Source: Deltaproteobacteria bacterium (GTDB lineage: Bacteria; Desulfobacterota; Desulfuromonadia; Desulfuromonadales; Geopsychrobacteraceae). From it: DNA of 53,365 nt. The translations under genes and the position numbers were made by a program. This document shows positions 19,386 through 29,853 of the stretch, piece by piece (positions within the stretch are counted from its first letter, which is position 1; every line of letters begins with the position of its first letter). The stretch is from NCBI GenBank assembly GCA_024276935.1, contig JAJRWH010000006.1:1-53365 (forward strand). The letters run 5' to 3'. The notes under the pieces are model-generated. The model was not told the DNA's origin. It made no database searches and saw only the letters and a program-made list of their open reading frames with translations.

Positions 19386-20353
19386 CAGAATACTCCCGCT
19401 TTAAGCAGATCATGAAAATGAACAATCCCGACCGGCACCCTGGCCTCTTCGTCGGCAAAAACAAACAGGGAGGTAATTGAGTGGGTTTCCATCAGTTTCA
19501 CTGCTTTGGCCGCCAGATTTCGTTGCAGAATCCGTTTGGGATTTTTGCTCATCACCTCATCAATCGGTTGCTGCAAGCTATCGAGACCTGACTCCATCAC
19601 GCGGCGTAAATCACCATCGGTAAAAACACCTACCAACTCACCAGCCTTATCAACGACGCCAGTAACTCCAAGCTGCTTGTTGGTAATCTCGAACAGCGCA
19701 TCACGCAACAAGGTACCGCAAACAACCAGGGGAATAGCGTCAGCGGTATGCATCAGATCCTCAACCCGCAACAGCAACTTCTTGCCCAGGGCACCACCAG
19801 GGTGAAAGAGAGCAAAATCCTCGGCCCGAAACCCGCGCTCTTCCAGCAGAACCACGGCCAGGGCATCACCCATTGCCAAGGTTGCAGTGGTACTCGCAGT
19901 TGGAGCCAGACCCAGGGGGCAGGCTTCTTCGGCAACACTGATATCAAGAAAAATATCTGAGGCCTGGGCCAAAGTACTTTTCGGATTACCCGCCATACCA
20001 ATCAACGGCAACCCCATTCGCTTGATCACCGGCAAAATCCGGCAGATCTCATCGGTCTCTCCCGAATTTGAAACCGCCAGCACCAGATCATTGCGGGTCA
20101 TCATCCCCAGATCACCATGGATCCCCTCGGCAGGATGTAAAAAGAGAGCCGGAGTCCCCGTCGACGCCATGGTCGCGGCAATCTTTTGACAGATCAACCC
20201 GGACTTGCCCATCCCGGTCACGACCACGCGCCCTTCACAGGCAAGGATTGCCTTGACCGCTTGAGAAAAACTGCCATTCAACCGTGACATCAATGCCAGC
20301 ACGGCATCGGCTTCAATTTGCAGCACTTTTTTAGCAGATTCAATCATCTTCAT
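19385..20353 (-). CDS. kdsD: Arabinose-5-phosphate isomerase
   Basis: 322 aa: an N-terminal SIS sugar isomerase domain (VVVTGMGKSGLICQKIAATMASTGTPA, HPAEGIHGDLGM, SNSGET) followed by two CBS domains (~205-320). Converts ribulose-5-phosphate to arabinose-5-phosphate, the first step to Kdo. In frame ATGs at 20353 and 20347 are both possible. Also called KpsF/GutQ-like. Confidence 0.94.
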   Translation of the reverse strand: MKMIESAKKVLQIEADAVLALMSRLNGSFSQAVKAILACEGRVVVTGMGKSGLICQKIAATMASTGTPALFLHPAEGIHGDLGMMTRNDLVLAVSNSGETDEICRILPVIKRMGLPLIGMAGNPKSTLAQASDIFLDISVAEEACPLGLAPTASTTATLAMGDALAVVLLEERGFRAEDFALFHPGGALGKKLLLRVEDLMHTADAIPLVVCGTLLRDALFEITNKQLGVTGVVDKAGELVGVFTDGDLRRVMESGLDSLQQPIDEVMSKNPKRILQRNLAAKAVKLMETHSITSLFVFADEEARVPVGIVHFHDLLKAGVF

Positions 20354-20359
20354 CCTTTT

Positions 20360-21184
20360 TCAGCCTTGTGATTTGACCAGCGCATCAATGGCCATCACCT
20401 GCTGCAACATCGGTTTCAGATCGGTAAGTGGCAACGAATTGGGCCCATCACAAAGCGCATTGTCAGGATCCTCATGAACTTCCCAGAACAAGGCGTCAAC
20501 CCCGGTTGCGACTGCGGCGCGGGACAAGGCCCCGACAAACTGCCGTTGTCCTGCCGAAGAACCTCCGGCGCCCCCAGGCAACTGAACAGAATGGGTCGCA
20601 TCGAAAACCACCGGATAACCGGTTTCTCGCATGATAACCAGTGAACGCATATCGGTCACCAGGTTGTTATAGCCGAAACTCACACCCCGCTCGGTTAACA
20701 ATATTTGGTTGTTACCGGTCGATGTAATTTTACCGATCCCATGCTCAATATCCCAGGGGGCCAGAAACTGGCCTTTTTTCAGATTAACCGGCTTGCCAGT
20801 CTCACCGACCGCAACCAGCAAATCGGTCTGACGACTCAAAAAAGCGGGAATCTGCAAAATATCAAGAACCTCGGCAGCAGCTTTAACCTGCGAAATTTCA
20901 TGGACATCAGAAATCACCGGCAGTTCAAAATCCTGCTTGATCCGTTGCAGAATTCGCAACCCCTCTTCAAGTCCCAGGCCGCGAAAAGAAGAGACCGAAG
21001 TCCGGTTCGCTTTATCAAAGCTGGCCTTGAAAACCAGCGGCAAACCCAATTCTTCGCTGAGGGATTTCAGCCGCTCGGCAATCCGCAGACAAAGCCCCTC
21101 ATTTTCGATCGCACAGGGACCGGCAAAAAGGACCAGCGGTAAATCTCCGCCACAACACACTGAACCGATTTCAACAACTGACAT
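20360..21184 (-). CDS. kdsA: 3-deoxy-8-phosphooctulonate synthase (Kdo-8-P synthase)
   Basis: 274 aa. Condenses PEP with arabinose-5-phosphate. Motifs: LFAGPCAIE, KASFDKANRTS, VFDATHSVQLPGG and WEVHEDPDNALCDGPN. The Cys in LFAGPCAIE is the family position seen in both metal-dependent and independent forms; a later Asn/Cys site decides and I cannot settle it by eye. Starts directly after pyrG. Confidence 0.95.
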   Translation of the reverse strand: MSVVEIGSVCCGGDLPLVLFAGPCAIENEGLCLRIAERLKSLSEELGLPLVFKASFDKANRTSVSSFRGLGLEEGLRILQRIKQDFELPVISDVHEISQVKAAAEVLDILQIPAFLSRQTDLLVAVGETGKPVNLKKGQFLAPWDIEHGIGKITSTGNNQILLTERGVSFGYNNLVTDMRSLVIMRETGYPVVFDATHSVQLPGGAGGSSAGQRQFVGALSRAAVATGVDALFWEVHEDPDNALCDGPNSLPLTDLKPMLQQVMAIDALVKSQG

Positions 21185-22888
<1,704 letters not shown>

Positions 22889-22956
22889 TTACACAAAAAA
22901 GACGCCGGAGAAAAGCCCGATAATGCTGAAAACCTTCACGTTTTTTTTCGTCAGAA

Positions 22957-23733
22957 TCAAAGTTGATTATTTTCACCCTCTTGCTGTTGGCGAAGCAGGG
23001 ATTCTACCCGCAACAGATCTTCAGGAGTATCAACACCATGACAGGCATAACTTGTCATCGCCACGTGAAGAGCAATACCATTTTCGAGAGCCCGTAACTG
23101 TTCAAGCGATTCAAGTTTTTCCAGTGGCATTTTCGGCAACTGCGGATATTGCAACAGAAATTCGCGTCGATACACATAAAGACCAATGTGACGTCGTGCG
23201 GTCAGATCGGGTAAACACCGGGGCAGATCGGCAGCAGAGATATCTCGCGCCTGAGGAATCGGAGCCCGCGAAAAATAAAGAGCCCGGTTGTTACGATCAC
23301 AAACCACTTTAACCACATTAGGGTTCAAATAATCTTCGATATCGAGAATCCGGCTGCACAGGGTGCCCATCTGAATGGCAGAATCAGCCAGCAACGGGCC
23401 AACAGCCTCGTCGATCATCTGCGGCGCAATCAACGGCTCATCCCCCTGAACATTCACGACCAGATCAGACTCAAACGCCGCAGCAACCTCGGCCAGACGA
23501 TCAGTTCCAGAGGGATGATCCGGCCTTGTCATCATCACCTCTGCACCAAAATCGCACACCCGGTCAAAAATCCGCTGATCATCCGTTGCAACAATCACCC
23601 GATCAACCGTTTTTGCCTGAGCCGTCCGACGATAAACATGCTCGATCATTGTGGTACCAAGAATTTCGGCCAGAGGTTTGCCCGGGAAACGTGTCGAAGC
23701 ATAACGGGCCGGAATAATTGCTGTGACTTTCAT
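22957..23733 (-). CDS. kdsB: CMP-Kdo synthetase (3-deoxy-manno-octulosonate cytidylyltransferase)
   Basis: 258 aa. Begins with the nucleotidyltransferase motif IIPARYASTRFPGKPL, then VVNVQGDEPLI, YFSRAPIP and HIGLYVYRREFL. Couples Kdo to CMP. First gene of the Kdo/LPS cluster as transcribed; a 170-nt gap with a run of eight T separates it from pyrG, and no obvious hairpin terminator was found there. Confidence 0.95.
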   Translation of the reverse strand: MKVTAIIPARYASTRFPGKPLAEILGTTMIEHVYRRTAQAKTVDRVIVATDDQRIFDRVCDFGAEVMMTRPDHPSGTDRLAEVAAAFESDLVVNVQGDEPLIAPQMIDEAVGPLLADSAIQMGTLCSRILDIEDYLNPNVVKVVCDRNNRALYFSRAPIPQARDISAADLPRCLPDLTARRHIGLYVYRREFLLQYPQLPKMPLEKLESLEQLRALENGIALHVAMTSYACHGVDTPEDLLRVESLLRQQQEGENNQL

Positions 23734-23793
23734 GGTTTCTCTCCACTCAAAACGAACATGACCAGGTGATACTGGCTTTAATTGCCAACACTG

Positions 23794-24693
23794 TCAACGA
23801 CTCTGTTCTTTGCCAAGAACCAGAGCCTTGAAACGTTCTGCGGCGACAGACAACGTCATTTTGCGATTCTTCACCAGATAAAAGCTGCGTTGCAATGGGC
23901 CACCGGAAAGTTCCAGTGCGACCAGTTCACCACGCTGTAGTTCACCTGCAACGGCCAGCTTTGAAATAACGGCAACACCTAATCCTGCCAGAACTCCCTG
24001 TTTAAGGGCCTCGTTACCACCAACTTCAGCGATCAGTTTATCCGGCTCAAGTCCGACCGCCATTTTTTTCAATCGCGCCTCCAGAACCTTACGACTGGCC
24101 GAACCTGTTTCACGCAACAACAAAGGGACTGTCGCCAGTTCCTGTTCGGCAACCTTTGTACGCCTTACCCAAAGATGATTGGCTGGCACAATGACCACCA
24201 GTTCATCACAGAAACAGGGAATCACATCAAAAGCTCTGTCGCTGACATCGCCACCAACCAGAGCCAGCTCCAACCGTTGCTGGCGCAAATCATTAATGAT
24301 CGATTCGGTTGCCGCCAAACGCAAATTGACCCTGATCCGGGCATATTGTTGCCTGAACTGTGCCACCAGCTGAGGCAAAATATAGGTGCCGGGGATGGTA
24401 CTGCCTCCCATCAAAAGCTCCCCCTGCTCACCGGCAAGCAAGGCATGAAGCTCGCGAACAGCCTTTTGTCGCAAGGCAAAGATGCTGCGCGCATAGCCGT
24501 GCAACAACCGTCCTGCCGGAGTCGGCACAACATCCCTCCCAAGTCGGTTCAGCAATGGGGTCCCCAGATCCTCTTCAAGCTGTCTCACTGCCGCACTCAA
24601 GGTGGGTTGAGTCAATGACATGGCCGTTGCTGCCCGGGTAAAACCACCCTTCTCTACAACATGGTAAAAGATTTCGAGCCGCCGCATATCCAT
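23794..24693 (-). CDS. LysR-family transcriptional regulator
   Basis: 299 aa. N-terminal winged helix-turn-helix (LEIFYHVVEKGGFTRAATAMSLTQPTLSAAVRQLEEDLG) and a C-terminal ligand-binding domain (LLMGGSTIPGTYILPQLVAQFRQQY). The general look (GASTIPG-like motif after the linker) recalls the CysL/YeiE branch, which includes regulators of sulfite or selenium metabolism; this is a resemblance, not an identification. It is divergent from the transglutaminase-like gene, 108 nt apart, so that gene may be its target, which is inference from the classic LysR arrangement. Confidence 0.9.
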   Translation of the reverse strand: MDMRRLEIFYHVVEKGGFTRAATAMSLTQPTLSAAVRQLEEDLGTPLLNRLGRDVVPTPAGRLLHGYARSIFALRQKAVRELHALLAGEQGELLMGGSTIPGTYILPQLVAQFRQQYARIRVNLRLAATESIINDLRQQRLELALVGGDVSDRAFDVIPCFCDELVVIVPANHLWVRRTKVAEQELATVPLLLRETGSASRKVLEARLKKMAVGLEPDKLIAEVGGNEALKQGVLAGLGVAVISKLAVAGELQRGELVALELSGGPLQRSFYLVKNRKMTLSVAAERFKALVLGKEQSR

Positions 24694-24801
24694 AGATAAT
24701 ACCTATATTAGCAAGTGTATTTATCGATATTTTATATTGGACTGACTCGAAAATCCAGAGTATCTTCGCCATCCACCAACAACGCCAATAAGGAGTTCCG
24801 A

Positions 24802-25806
24802 ATGAAACCGTTTTTCCTGGCAGCCCTGTTCTGCCTCTCAGCCTTGCCAGCCCTGGCCAGCAGCCAAAGTGGTACGGTAACCATGGAGTTTGACCTGACA
24901 GCCCAGCCTGAAGGAAAAACGGTCAAACTCTGGCTTCCCTACCCCGTTTCCAACCACCAGCAACTCGTTGACCAGATCTCCTGGCAAGGGGATTACGCAG
25001 AAGCTGCCGTCTACACCGATCAGGAAAATGGTAACCCCATCCTGTTTGCCCGCTGGAAAGACGATGCCAGATCAAGAAAAATGACCCTGCGTTTTCACGT
25101 TGAACGCACAGAACAACAACGTATCAACCTTACAGACAGAGGGATCGCAATCGATCCGGCAGTCTTTGCTCGTTACCTGGCAGCAACCAGTCTGGGTCCC
25201 GTTGACGGTCCGGTCAAGGCTCAGGCCGATGCAATGACTGCCGGTCACGAAGGTATTCTGGCCAAAGCACGGGCCATCTATGACTGGACGGTCGACAACA
25301 GCTTTCGTGACCCCAAAACCCGTGGTTGCGGCCTGGGAAATGTTCCCCAATTGTTAAACCGCCCCGGCGGAAAATGTGCCGATATCAGTTCGCTCTATGT
25401 TGCTCTGGCCCGGGCAGCCGGAGTCCCTGCACGTGAAATACTGGGGCTGCGTCTTGGTAAAAAAGCAACAACGGATATCACCGGCTGGCAACATTGCTGG
25501 GCAGAATTTTATCTGCCCGGAACCGGTTGGGTCGCTGTGGACCCGGCTGATGTCCGCAAAGCCATGCTCAAACAAAAACTGCAGCTGGACGATCCAAAGG
25601 TTGCCGAATTGCGTGAATACTTTTTCGGCACAATCGATCCCTACCGGATAAAACTTTCAGAAGGACGCGACCTGACCCTCAATCCACCCCAGCAGGGATT
25701 GGCCATCAACTACCTGATGTACCCCTTCGCCCAGGTTGATGGGCAGACCATCGACTGGCTGGAGCCTTCGACATTCAAATACCGGATCACGTTTGATAAG
25801 AACTGA
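24802..25806 (+). CDS. Secreted transglutaminase-like (cysteine protease fold) protein
   Basis: 334 aa. Signal peptide MKPFFLAALFCLSALPALAS, then a beta-rich domain and a transglutaminase-like core: RPGGKCADISSLYVALARAAGVPAR (nucleophile Cys), WQHCWAEFYLPGTGWVAVDPAD (His and Asp). All three catalytic positions are in place. ATG 24802 has AAGGAG 6 nt upstream; earlier in-frame codons are dismissed because the signal peptide begins here. Bacterial members are usually periplasmic hydrolases or peptidases; the substrate is unknown. Divergent from the LysR gene. Confidence 0.85.
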   Translation: MKPFFLAALFCLSALPALASSQSGTVTMEFDLTAQPEGKTVKLWLPYPVSNHQQLVDQISWQGDYAEAAVYTDQENGNPILFARWKDDARSRKMTLRFHVERTEQQRINLTDRGIAIDPAVFARYLAATSLGPVDGPVKAQADAMTAGHEGILAKARAIYDWTVDNSFRDPKTRGCGLGNVPQLLNRPGGKCADISSLYVALARAAGVPAREILGLRLGKKATTDITGWQHCWAEFYLPGTGWVAVDPADVRKAMLKQKLQLDDPKVAELREYFFGTIDPYRIKLSEGRDLTLNPPQQGLAINYLMYPFAQVDGQTIDWLEPSTFKYRITFDKN

Positions 25807-25846
25807 GGCGTGAGGCGGGAAGCGGGAGGTGTGAGGCGGGAACAAG
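25805..25846. repeat. G-rich short direct repeat just after the transglutaminase-like gene
   Basis: The 11-mer GTGAGGCGGGA occurs at 25810-25820 and 25831-25841, a 21-nt period, with further GGCGTGAGG/GCGGGAGG variants between. It starts at the stop codon of the upstream gene. A related G-rich tract lies after cysH at 41176-41212. Confidence 0.7.
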
Positions 25847-25874
25847 CCTGAAAAACCTACCCCCCCTCCCTGGG

Positions 25875-25990
25875 CGGCTCAAAAGTGCCGGAATGCAAGG
25901 CGGACGCAGAACGACCCGACGAGGCGTAGCAGACGCTACTCCGAGTCGGGCCGTTCCAGGACAACGCAGCAGATCGGTGCTTTTCAGCCG
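25875..25990. repeat. 116-nt near-palindrome (extragenic palindromic element) between convergent genes
   Basis: The arms 25875-25930 and 25935-25990 pair without any gap around the 4-nt loop AGAC: CGGCT/AGCCG at the base, AAAAG/CTTTT, ACGACCCGA/TCGGGCCGT, GTAGC/GCTAC at the tip, with scattered mismatches elsewhere. It begins 2 nt from the stop codon of desulfoferrodoxin and lies between two convergent genes. As RNA it would fold to one long hairpin on either strand. Likely a dispersed genomic repeat acting as a transcript end or protected 3' end. I cannot count copies elsewhere in the genome. Confidence 0.8.
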
Positions 25991-25992
25991 AC

Positions 25993-26376
25993 CTACCCCT
26001 TAGCCTGCCAGTGTCCGTGCAAGTTACAATACTCCCGTACCGACAGATTACTGGCACCTGCAACTTCAAATGTCGCGACAGGTTCTTCACCAGGCTTCAA
26101 AAACTGGGTGAAGGACTTGCCATCGGCAATCAGTTCAATCCACTCAATATAGTGCTCATCCTGCATCGGATGAGGAACACTGCCAACCTGAACCTTGACC
26201 GTATTTCCGGTAATTTCAAGCACCGGAACATGTTTTTCGGTTGCAGCATCAGTGGTATTTTCACTCAGCAGCAACATCTCCTGACCACAGCAAGCAAGGG
26301 CACCGGCGGCAGCATGCAAAACTTCGACAATGTTGCCACAAACCGGGCACTTGTAAACTTCGAGTTGTTCAGCCAT
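25993..26376 (-). CDS. dfx: Desulfoferrodoxin (superoxide reductase)
   Basis: 127 aa, two-iron class. The N-terminal desulforedoxin-like centre has CPVCGN and ACCGQEM (four Cys). The superoxide-reducing centre uses the His residues in EKHVPV, SVPHPM and DEHYIEW plus Cys and His in YCNLHGHW; all are present. Reduces superoxide to peroxide in the cytosol without making oxygen. GGAGG lies before ATG 26376; rubrerythrin is 17 nt upstream, giving a superoxide-peroxide detoxification pair. Confidence 0.96.
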   Translation of the reverse strand: MAEQLEVYKCPVCGNIVEVLHAAAGALACCGQEMLLLSENTTDAATEKHVPVLEITGNTVKVQVGSVPHPMQDEHYIEWIELIADGKSFTQFLKPGEEPVATFEVAGASNLSVREYCNLHGHWQAKG

Positions 26377-26393
26377 AGGTTAAATCCTCCGTA

Positions 26394-26966
26394 TCAATAG
26401 TTTTCGCCCAGAAGCTCGAAATGATCTACCGGATGCGCACAGGCTGGGCAAGCACCAGGCGCCTCTGGTCCTTCATGCAGATAACCACAATTACGGCAAC
26501 GCCAGACAACAGGTGCACTGCGTTTAAAAACTTCATTCTTTAAAATATTACCCCGCAGGTCATTATAACGCTTTTCGTGCTGTTTTTCAGCAACACATAT
26601 CGCCCGAAAGACTGCAGCCACCTCAGCAAAACCTTCTTCTTCTGCCGTTTTGGCAAAAGATGGATACATTTCTGTATGCTCATAATGCTCGCCAGCTGCG
26701 GCAGCTGCCAGATTTTCTGCGGTTGTTCCGATCACGCCCGCCGGAAATGCCGCGACAATTTCCACCTCTCCCCCTTCCAGAAACTTGAAAAAACGCTTGG
26801 CATGCTCTTTTTCCTGGTCGGCAGTTTCCTGGAAGATGGCCGAGATCTGGACAAATCCTTCCTTGCGGGCCTTGGCGGCAAAGTAAGTGTAGCGATTTCG
26901 TGCCTGACTTTCACCGGCAAACGCGGTCAGCAGATTTTTTTCGGTTTTGGTCCCTTTGATACTCAT
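26394..26966 (-). CDS. Rubrerythrin
   Basis: 190 aa. N-terminal four-helix di-iron domain with the Glu/His ligands in [43 protein letters not shown] and AEKQHEKRY, then a C-terminal rubredoxin domain with CRNCGY and CPACAHP. Acts as an NADH-linked peroxidase in anaerobes. ATG 26966 ([12 protein letters not shown]) is chosen on the GGAGAGA site and family start; the frame is open further upstream. In operon with dfx. Confidence 0.96.
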   Translation of the reverse strand: MSIKGTKTEKNLLTAFAGESQARNRYTYFAAKARKEGFVQISAIFQETADQEKEHAKRFFKFLEGGEVEIVAAFPAGVIGTTAENLAAAAAGEHYEHTEMYPSFAKTAEEEGFAEVAAVFRAICVAEKQHEKRYNDLRGNILKNEVFKRSAPVVWRCRNCGYLHEGPEAPGACPACAHPVDHFELLGENY

Positions 26967-27015
26967 CAGCTTCTCTCTCCTTTGGTTGGTCATTGACGTT
27001 CGCGACAACGCCTTT

Positions 27016-28815
27016 TCAGTTCTCAGAAACTTCTGTCGGCAGACGAATAATAAAACGACTTCCACCTTCGGGAGGCGTCTCAACCCTCAACTCGCCATGA
27101 TGTCGCTTGGTGATAATAAAATAGGAAACCGACAGGCCCAGCCCGGTTCCTCCATTATCTTCATTGGTCGTAAAAAAAGGTTCAAAAACCCGCTTGCGAA
27201 TCTCATCACTCATCCCCGGACCATTATCGCTGATTTCAAGCTGGACCATCTCGGCCTGACGTACCAGCCTCAAATGGAAGCAACCAGGCCGTCCGGAATT
27301 GTGAAATGCCATGGCCTGAGCCCCATTACGCAAAATGTTCAGCAAAACCTGCTGGATCTTGGTTTCTTCACAGGGAACCCGAGGTACATCCTTGTCAAAT
27401 TCGCGGATAATGGTGATTTTTTGAAAATCATATCCCTGCTCCAGGCTGAGATCATTTTTCAGCAGTTCAATGGTTCGCTCAATCAGAAGGGCCAGATCAC
27501 ACGGGGATTTCCTCGACTCTCCCTGTCGGCTGAAACTCAGAATGTTGTCAACAATTTCTGCCGCCCTGTGACCACTTTCCATGGCCGTTTTGATCATGCT
27601 GATAATGCCCCGTTTTTTCAGATAGGACTCAAGCGCATCAAACGACAGACTGCACTCTTCTGCGATCACCAGATTTTTCTGCTGTGACAGTGTCAAACGA
27701 TTAAGAACCACCTGTAAATTCTGTAAAATTCCTGCCAGAGGATTATTGATTTCATGCGCCATCCCTGCCGCCAGCCCCCCCACTGACAGCATTTTTTCTG
27801 CCTGAATCACGGCCTCCTCAAGCTGAACCTTCTCTGTTACATCATCAACCCGAATTACCGCTCCGGCCGAATCTTTGCCCCGCAAAGGGAAAATTGAGAT
27901 ATCAACAAGTCGCGATTCCTGGCCGTTGTGATCAAGTCTGGTACGCCAACTTCGGGACATCGACAGCAGCTTTCCGTCCCGACGAACTTGCTCAAGGTGC
28001 CGTGACAACGCAGGAAAAACCTTATGCAACAGACAACCTTTAACTTCTTCAGCAGAATAGCCAGTGATCAAGGTTGCTTCCCTGTTCCACTGCAGCACGC
28101 GTCCGGAAGCGTCAACCCCCACCAGTATCGAAGGCATTGAGTTGATGATATTTTCAAGCAATCCCTGAAGCTGCTCCAGACAACGATGGCTTTCTTCAAG
28201 GTTTCTGGTTCGTTCTCTAACTCGCTGATCAAGTTCTAGGTTCATCTGTTGCAATGCCTCAAGTAAGTCGAGGCGATCAAGACGTGCAGCAATCGTATCG
28301 ATAACCTGATGCCAAAAAATCTGGGGACCGGACCAGCTTCTCTCATCATCGCTGACAAAAACAAAAAGTCCCTTTTCAATCCGATGAGTCGAAAAAGACA
28401 AGAGAAAAAGTCGTCGTGCAGTAAAATCACATTCCGGTAAATCGAGTTGATAACCCTCAGCCGGAAGTGATACCACCTCGGCATGATGATTTTTAAATCG
28501 TTCCAGCAATGCGGGAGAAATCTGTAACTGAATCCTGTCATTGCCTGACAGGGAACAACTGTATGACCAGGGGAGAATCACCTGCTGTCCCTCAATACGG
28601 CCACAGGCACAAAGCGGGATGTTGCGGAGAATCGAGATTCGCTCCAGAACCTCATTCAGCAGGCTGTCATAATCGTCTCTCCAGCTTGCAATCTCGGCGA
28701 CCGATCGCAGAAGCATTGCATCTTCGGCGTGTTCGGCGAGTAACTGATTCTCCTCACGCAACACGTGAAGCTCAGCCTCAAGGCGACTGATCCTGTTTTT
28801 TAAATCCTCACCCAT
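27016..28815 (-). CDS. Soluble PAS sensor histidine kinase
   Basis: 599 aa, no membrane helices. N-terminal coiled coil (~1-35), a GAF-like region (~35-180), a second coiled coil, PAS domain (~215-330), then HisKA with [10 protein letters not shown] (His ~354) and HATPase with NGAQAM, DNGPGM and GGTGLGLSV. The kinase core is strikingly close to the kinase at 524-2809, including the same long segment between the two dimerisation helices. Lies 49 nt upstream of rubrerythrin, so it may sense redox or oxygen stress; no cofactor motif proves this. ATG overlaps the hydrolase stop (TGATG). No response regulator is adjacent. Confidence 0.9.
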   Translation of the reverse strand: MGEDLKNRISRLEAELHVLREENQLLAEHAEDAMLLRSVAEIASWRDDYDSLLNEVLERISILRNIPLCACGRIEGQQVILPWSYSCSLSGNDRIQLQISPALLERFKNHHAEVVSLPAEGYQLDLPECDFTARRLFLLSFSTHRIEKGLFVFVSDDERSWSGPQIFWHQVIDTIAARLDRLDLLEALQQMNLELDQRVRERTRNLEESHRCLEQLQGLLENIINSMPSILVGVDASGRVLQWNREATLITGYSAEEVKGCLLHKVFPALSRHLEQVRRDGKLLSMSRSWRTRLDHNGQESRLVDISIFPLRGKDSAGAVIRVDDVTEKVQLEEAVIQAEKMLSVGGLAAGMAHEINNPLAGILQNLQVVLNRLTLSQQKNLVIAEECSLSFDALESYLKKRGIISMIKTAMESGHRAAEIVDNILSFSRQGESRKSPCDLALLIERTIELLKNDLSLEQGYDFQKITIIREFDKDVPRVPCEETKIQQVLLNILRNGAQAMAFHNSGRPGCFHLRLVRQAEMVQLEISDNGPGMSDEIRKRVFEPFFTTNEDNGGTGLGLSVSYFIITKRHHGELRVETPPEGGSRFIIRLPTEVSEN

Positions 28816-29663
28816 CAGGACAGCGCTCCGGCCACGGTACCACCCACCCAGAAGGACTCCAGTGCCGCGGCAATCTGTTCGGGCTCATCCTCCTGAATGA
28901 AGTGTCCGGCGTTCTCAATTCGTAACAGAAGACAGCCAGGAATATCGCGCTTGAATCGTAAGGAAATGTCTTCGTTCAAATAGGAATCTGCTTCACCGCG
29001 AATAACCAGAACAGGTTTCTTCAGCCGCTGCAAATCTTCATCAATCCCGGTCAGATCGCGCGAATCGAGGCAGCGGGCAAAATGCAGAAAGGCTTTTCGG
29101 CCCAAGGAGGTTTGAAATGGCCGCCGAAAAAGATCGAGCAATTCAGAATCAAAACGTTTTTTATGATACAGACCACGCTTGATAATCAAACCAAGGGCAC
29201 CAGCATCCAATGTCGCCATTGCAAAATGGCGTAATATAGGAGTTCTCATCGTTGAGATAGGTTGAACCGGCCAGTAATTGTATCCCACACTGTTGACCAG
29301 ACACAGATCGATTACTTTCTCGGGATAACGAACCGCAAAAATCTGGGCAATGCCTCCGCCGACATCATGTCCTACCAGATGAACCTTCTCCAAACCCATT
29401 TCTTTCAGCAAAACAGCCAGCCGTTCGGCATGCTCAGCCAGCGAATAGCTGACATCCAGAGGTTTATCTGTAAAACCACATCCGAGTAGATCATGAACAA
29501 TCACCCGGTAATTATCTGGAAGGCAGGGCAAAACCCTGCGCCAGATAAATGAATAGGTGGTAATTCCATGGAGCAGAATTACCGGGTCACCTGTGCCCTG
29601 TTCAAGCAAGGCAAAACGGTAACCTCCGGCACTCAGATTTGTCACATCAGGATGCCAGGACAT
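28815..29663 (-). CDS. Alpha/beta hydrolase with probable Asp nucleophile
   Basis: 282 aa. HGITTYSFIWRRVLP forms the oxyanion region, and the nucleophile elbow reads VGHDVGGGIAQ, with Asp rather than Ser. Candidate acid is in RGEADSY and the His in NAGHFIQEDEPEQI. Asp elbows are typical of haloalkane dehalogenases and epoxide hydrolases, but the Trp that usually follows Asp there is Val here. Substrate unknown. First gene of an operon with the soluble histidine kinase, rubrerythrin and desulfoferrodoxin. Confidence 0.85.
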   Translation of the reverse strand: MSWHPDVTNLSAGGYRFALLEQGTGDPVILLHGITTYSFIWRRVLPCLPDNYRVIVHDLLGCGFTDKPLDVSYSLAEHAERLAVLLKEMGLEKVHLVGHDVGGGIAQIFAVRYPEKVIDLCLVNSVGYNYWPVQPISTMRTPILRHFAMATLDAGALGLIIKRGLYHKKRFDSELLDLFRRPFQTSLGRKAFLHFARCLDSRDLTGIDEDLQRLKKPVLVIRGEADSYLNEDISLRFKRDIPGCLLLRIENAGHFIQEDEPEQIAAALESFWVGGTVAGALS

Positions 29664-29733
29664 CAGCAGTAACTCCGTACAGGCAACAACTCAAAAAACG
29701 ACTCATCCTTGAACAAAATTTTTGGTATTCCAA

Positions 29734-29761
29734 AGTCTATCTCCTCGAAGAGCAAAGTCAA
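29734..29761 (-). promoter_or_regulatory. Candidate promoter of the hydrolase-kinase-rubrerythrin-dfx operon
   Basis: On the minus strand TTGACT (29756-29761), a 16-nt spacer and TAGACT (29734-29739), about 70 nt before the hydrolase start. Pattern match only; the spacer is one short of optimum. Confidence 0.4.
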
Positions 29762-29853
29762 TTTGCTCACGACCACCCTGCGGGATGCATACTGACAATG
29801 CCTCCTGTTCTGTGTTATTAAAACGACCATTCCCCACCCCAAGGAGCCTCGGC

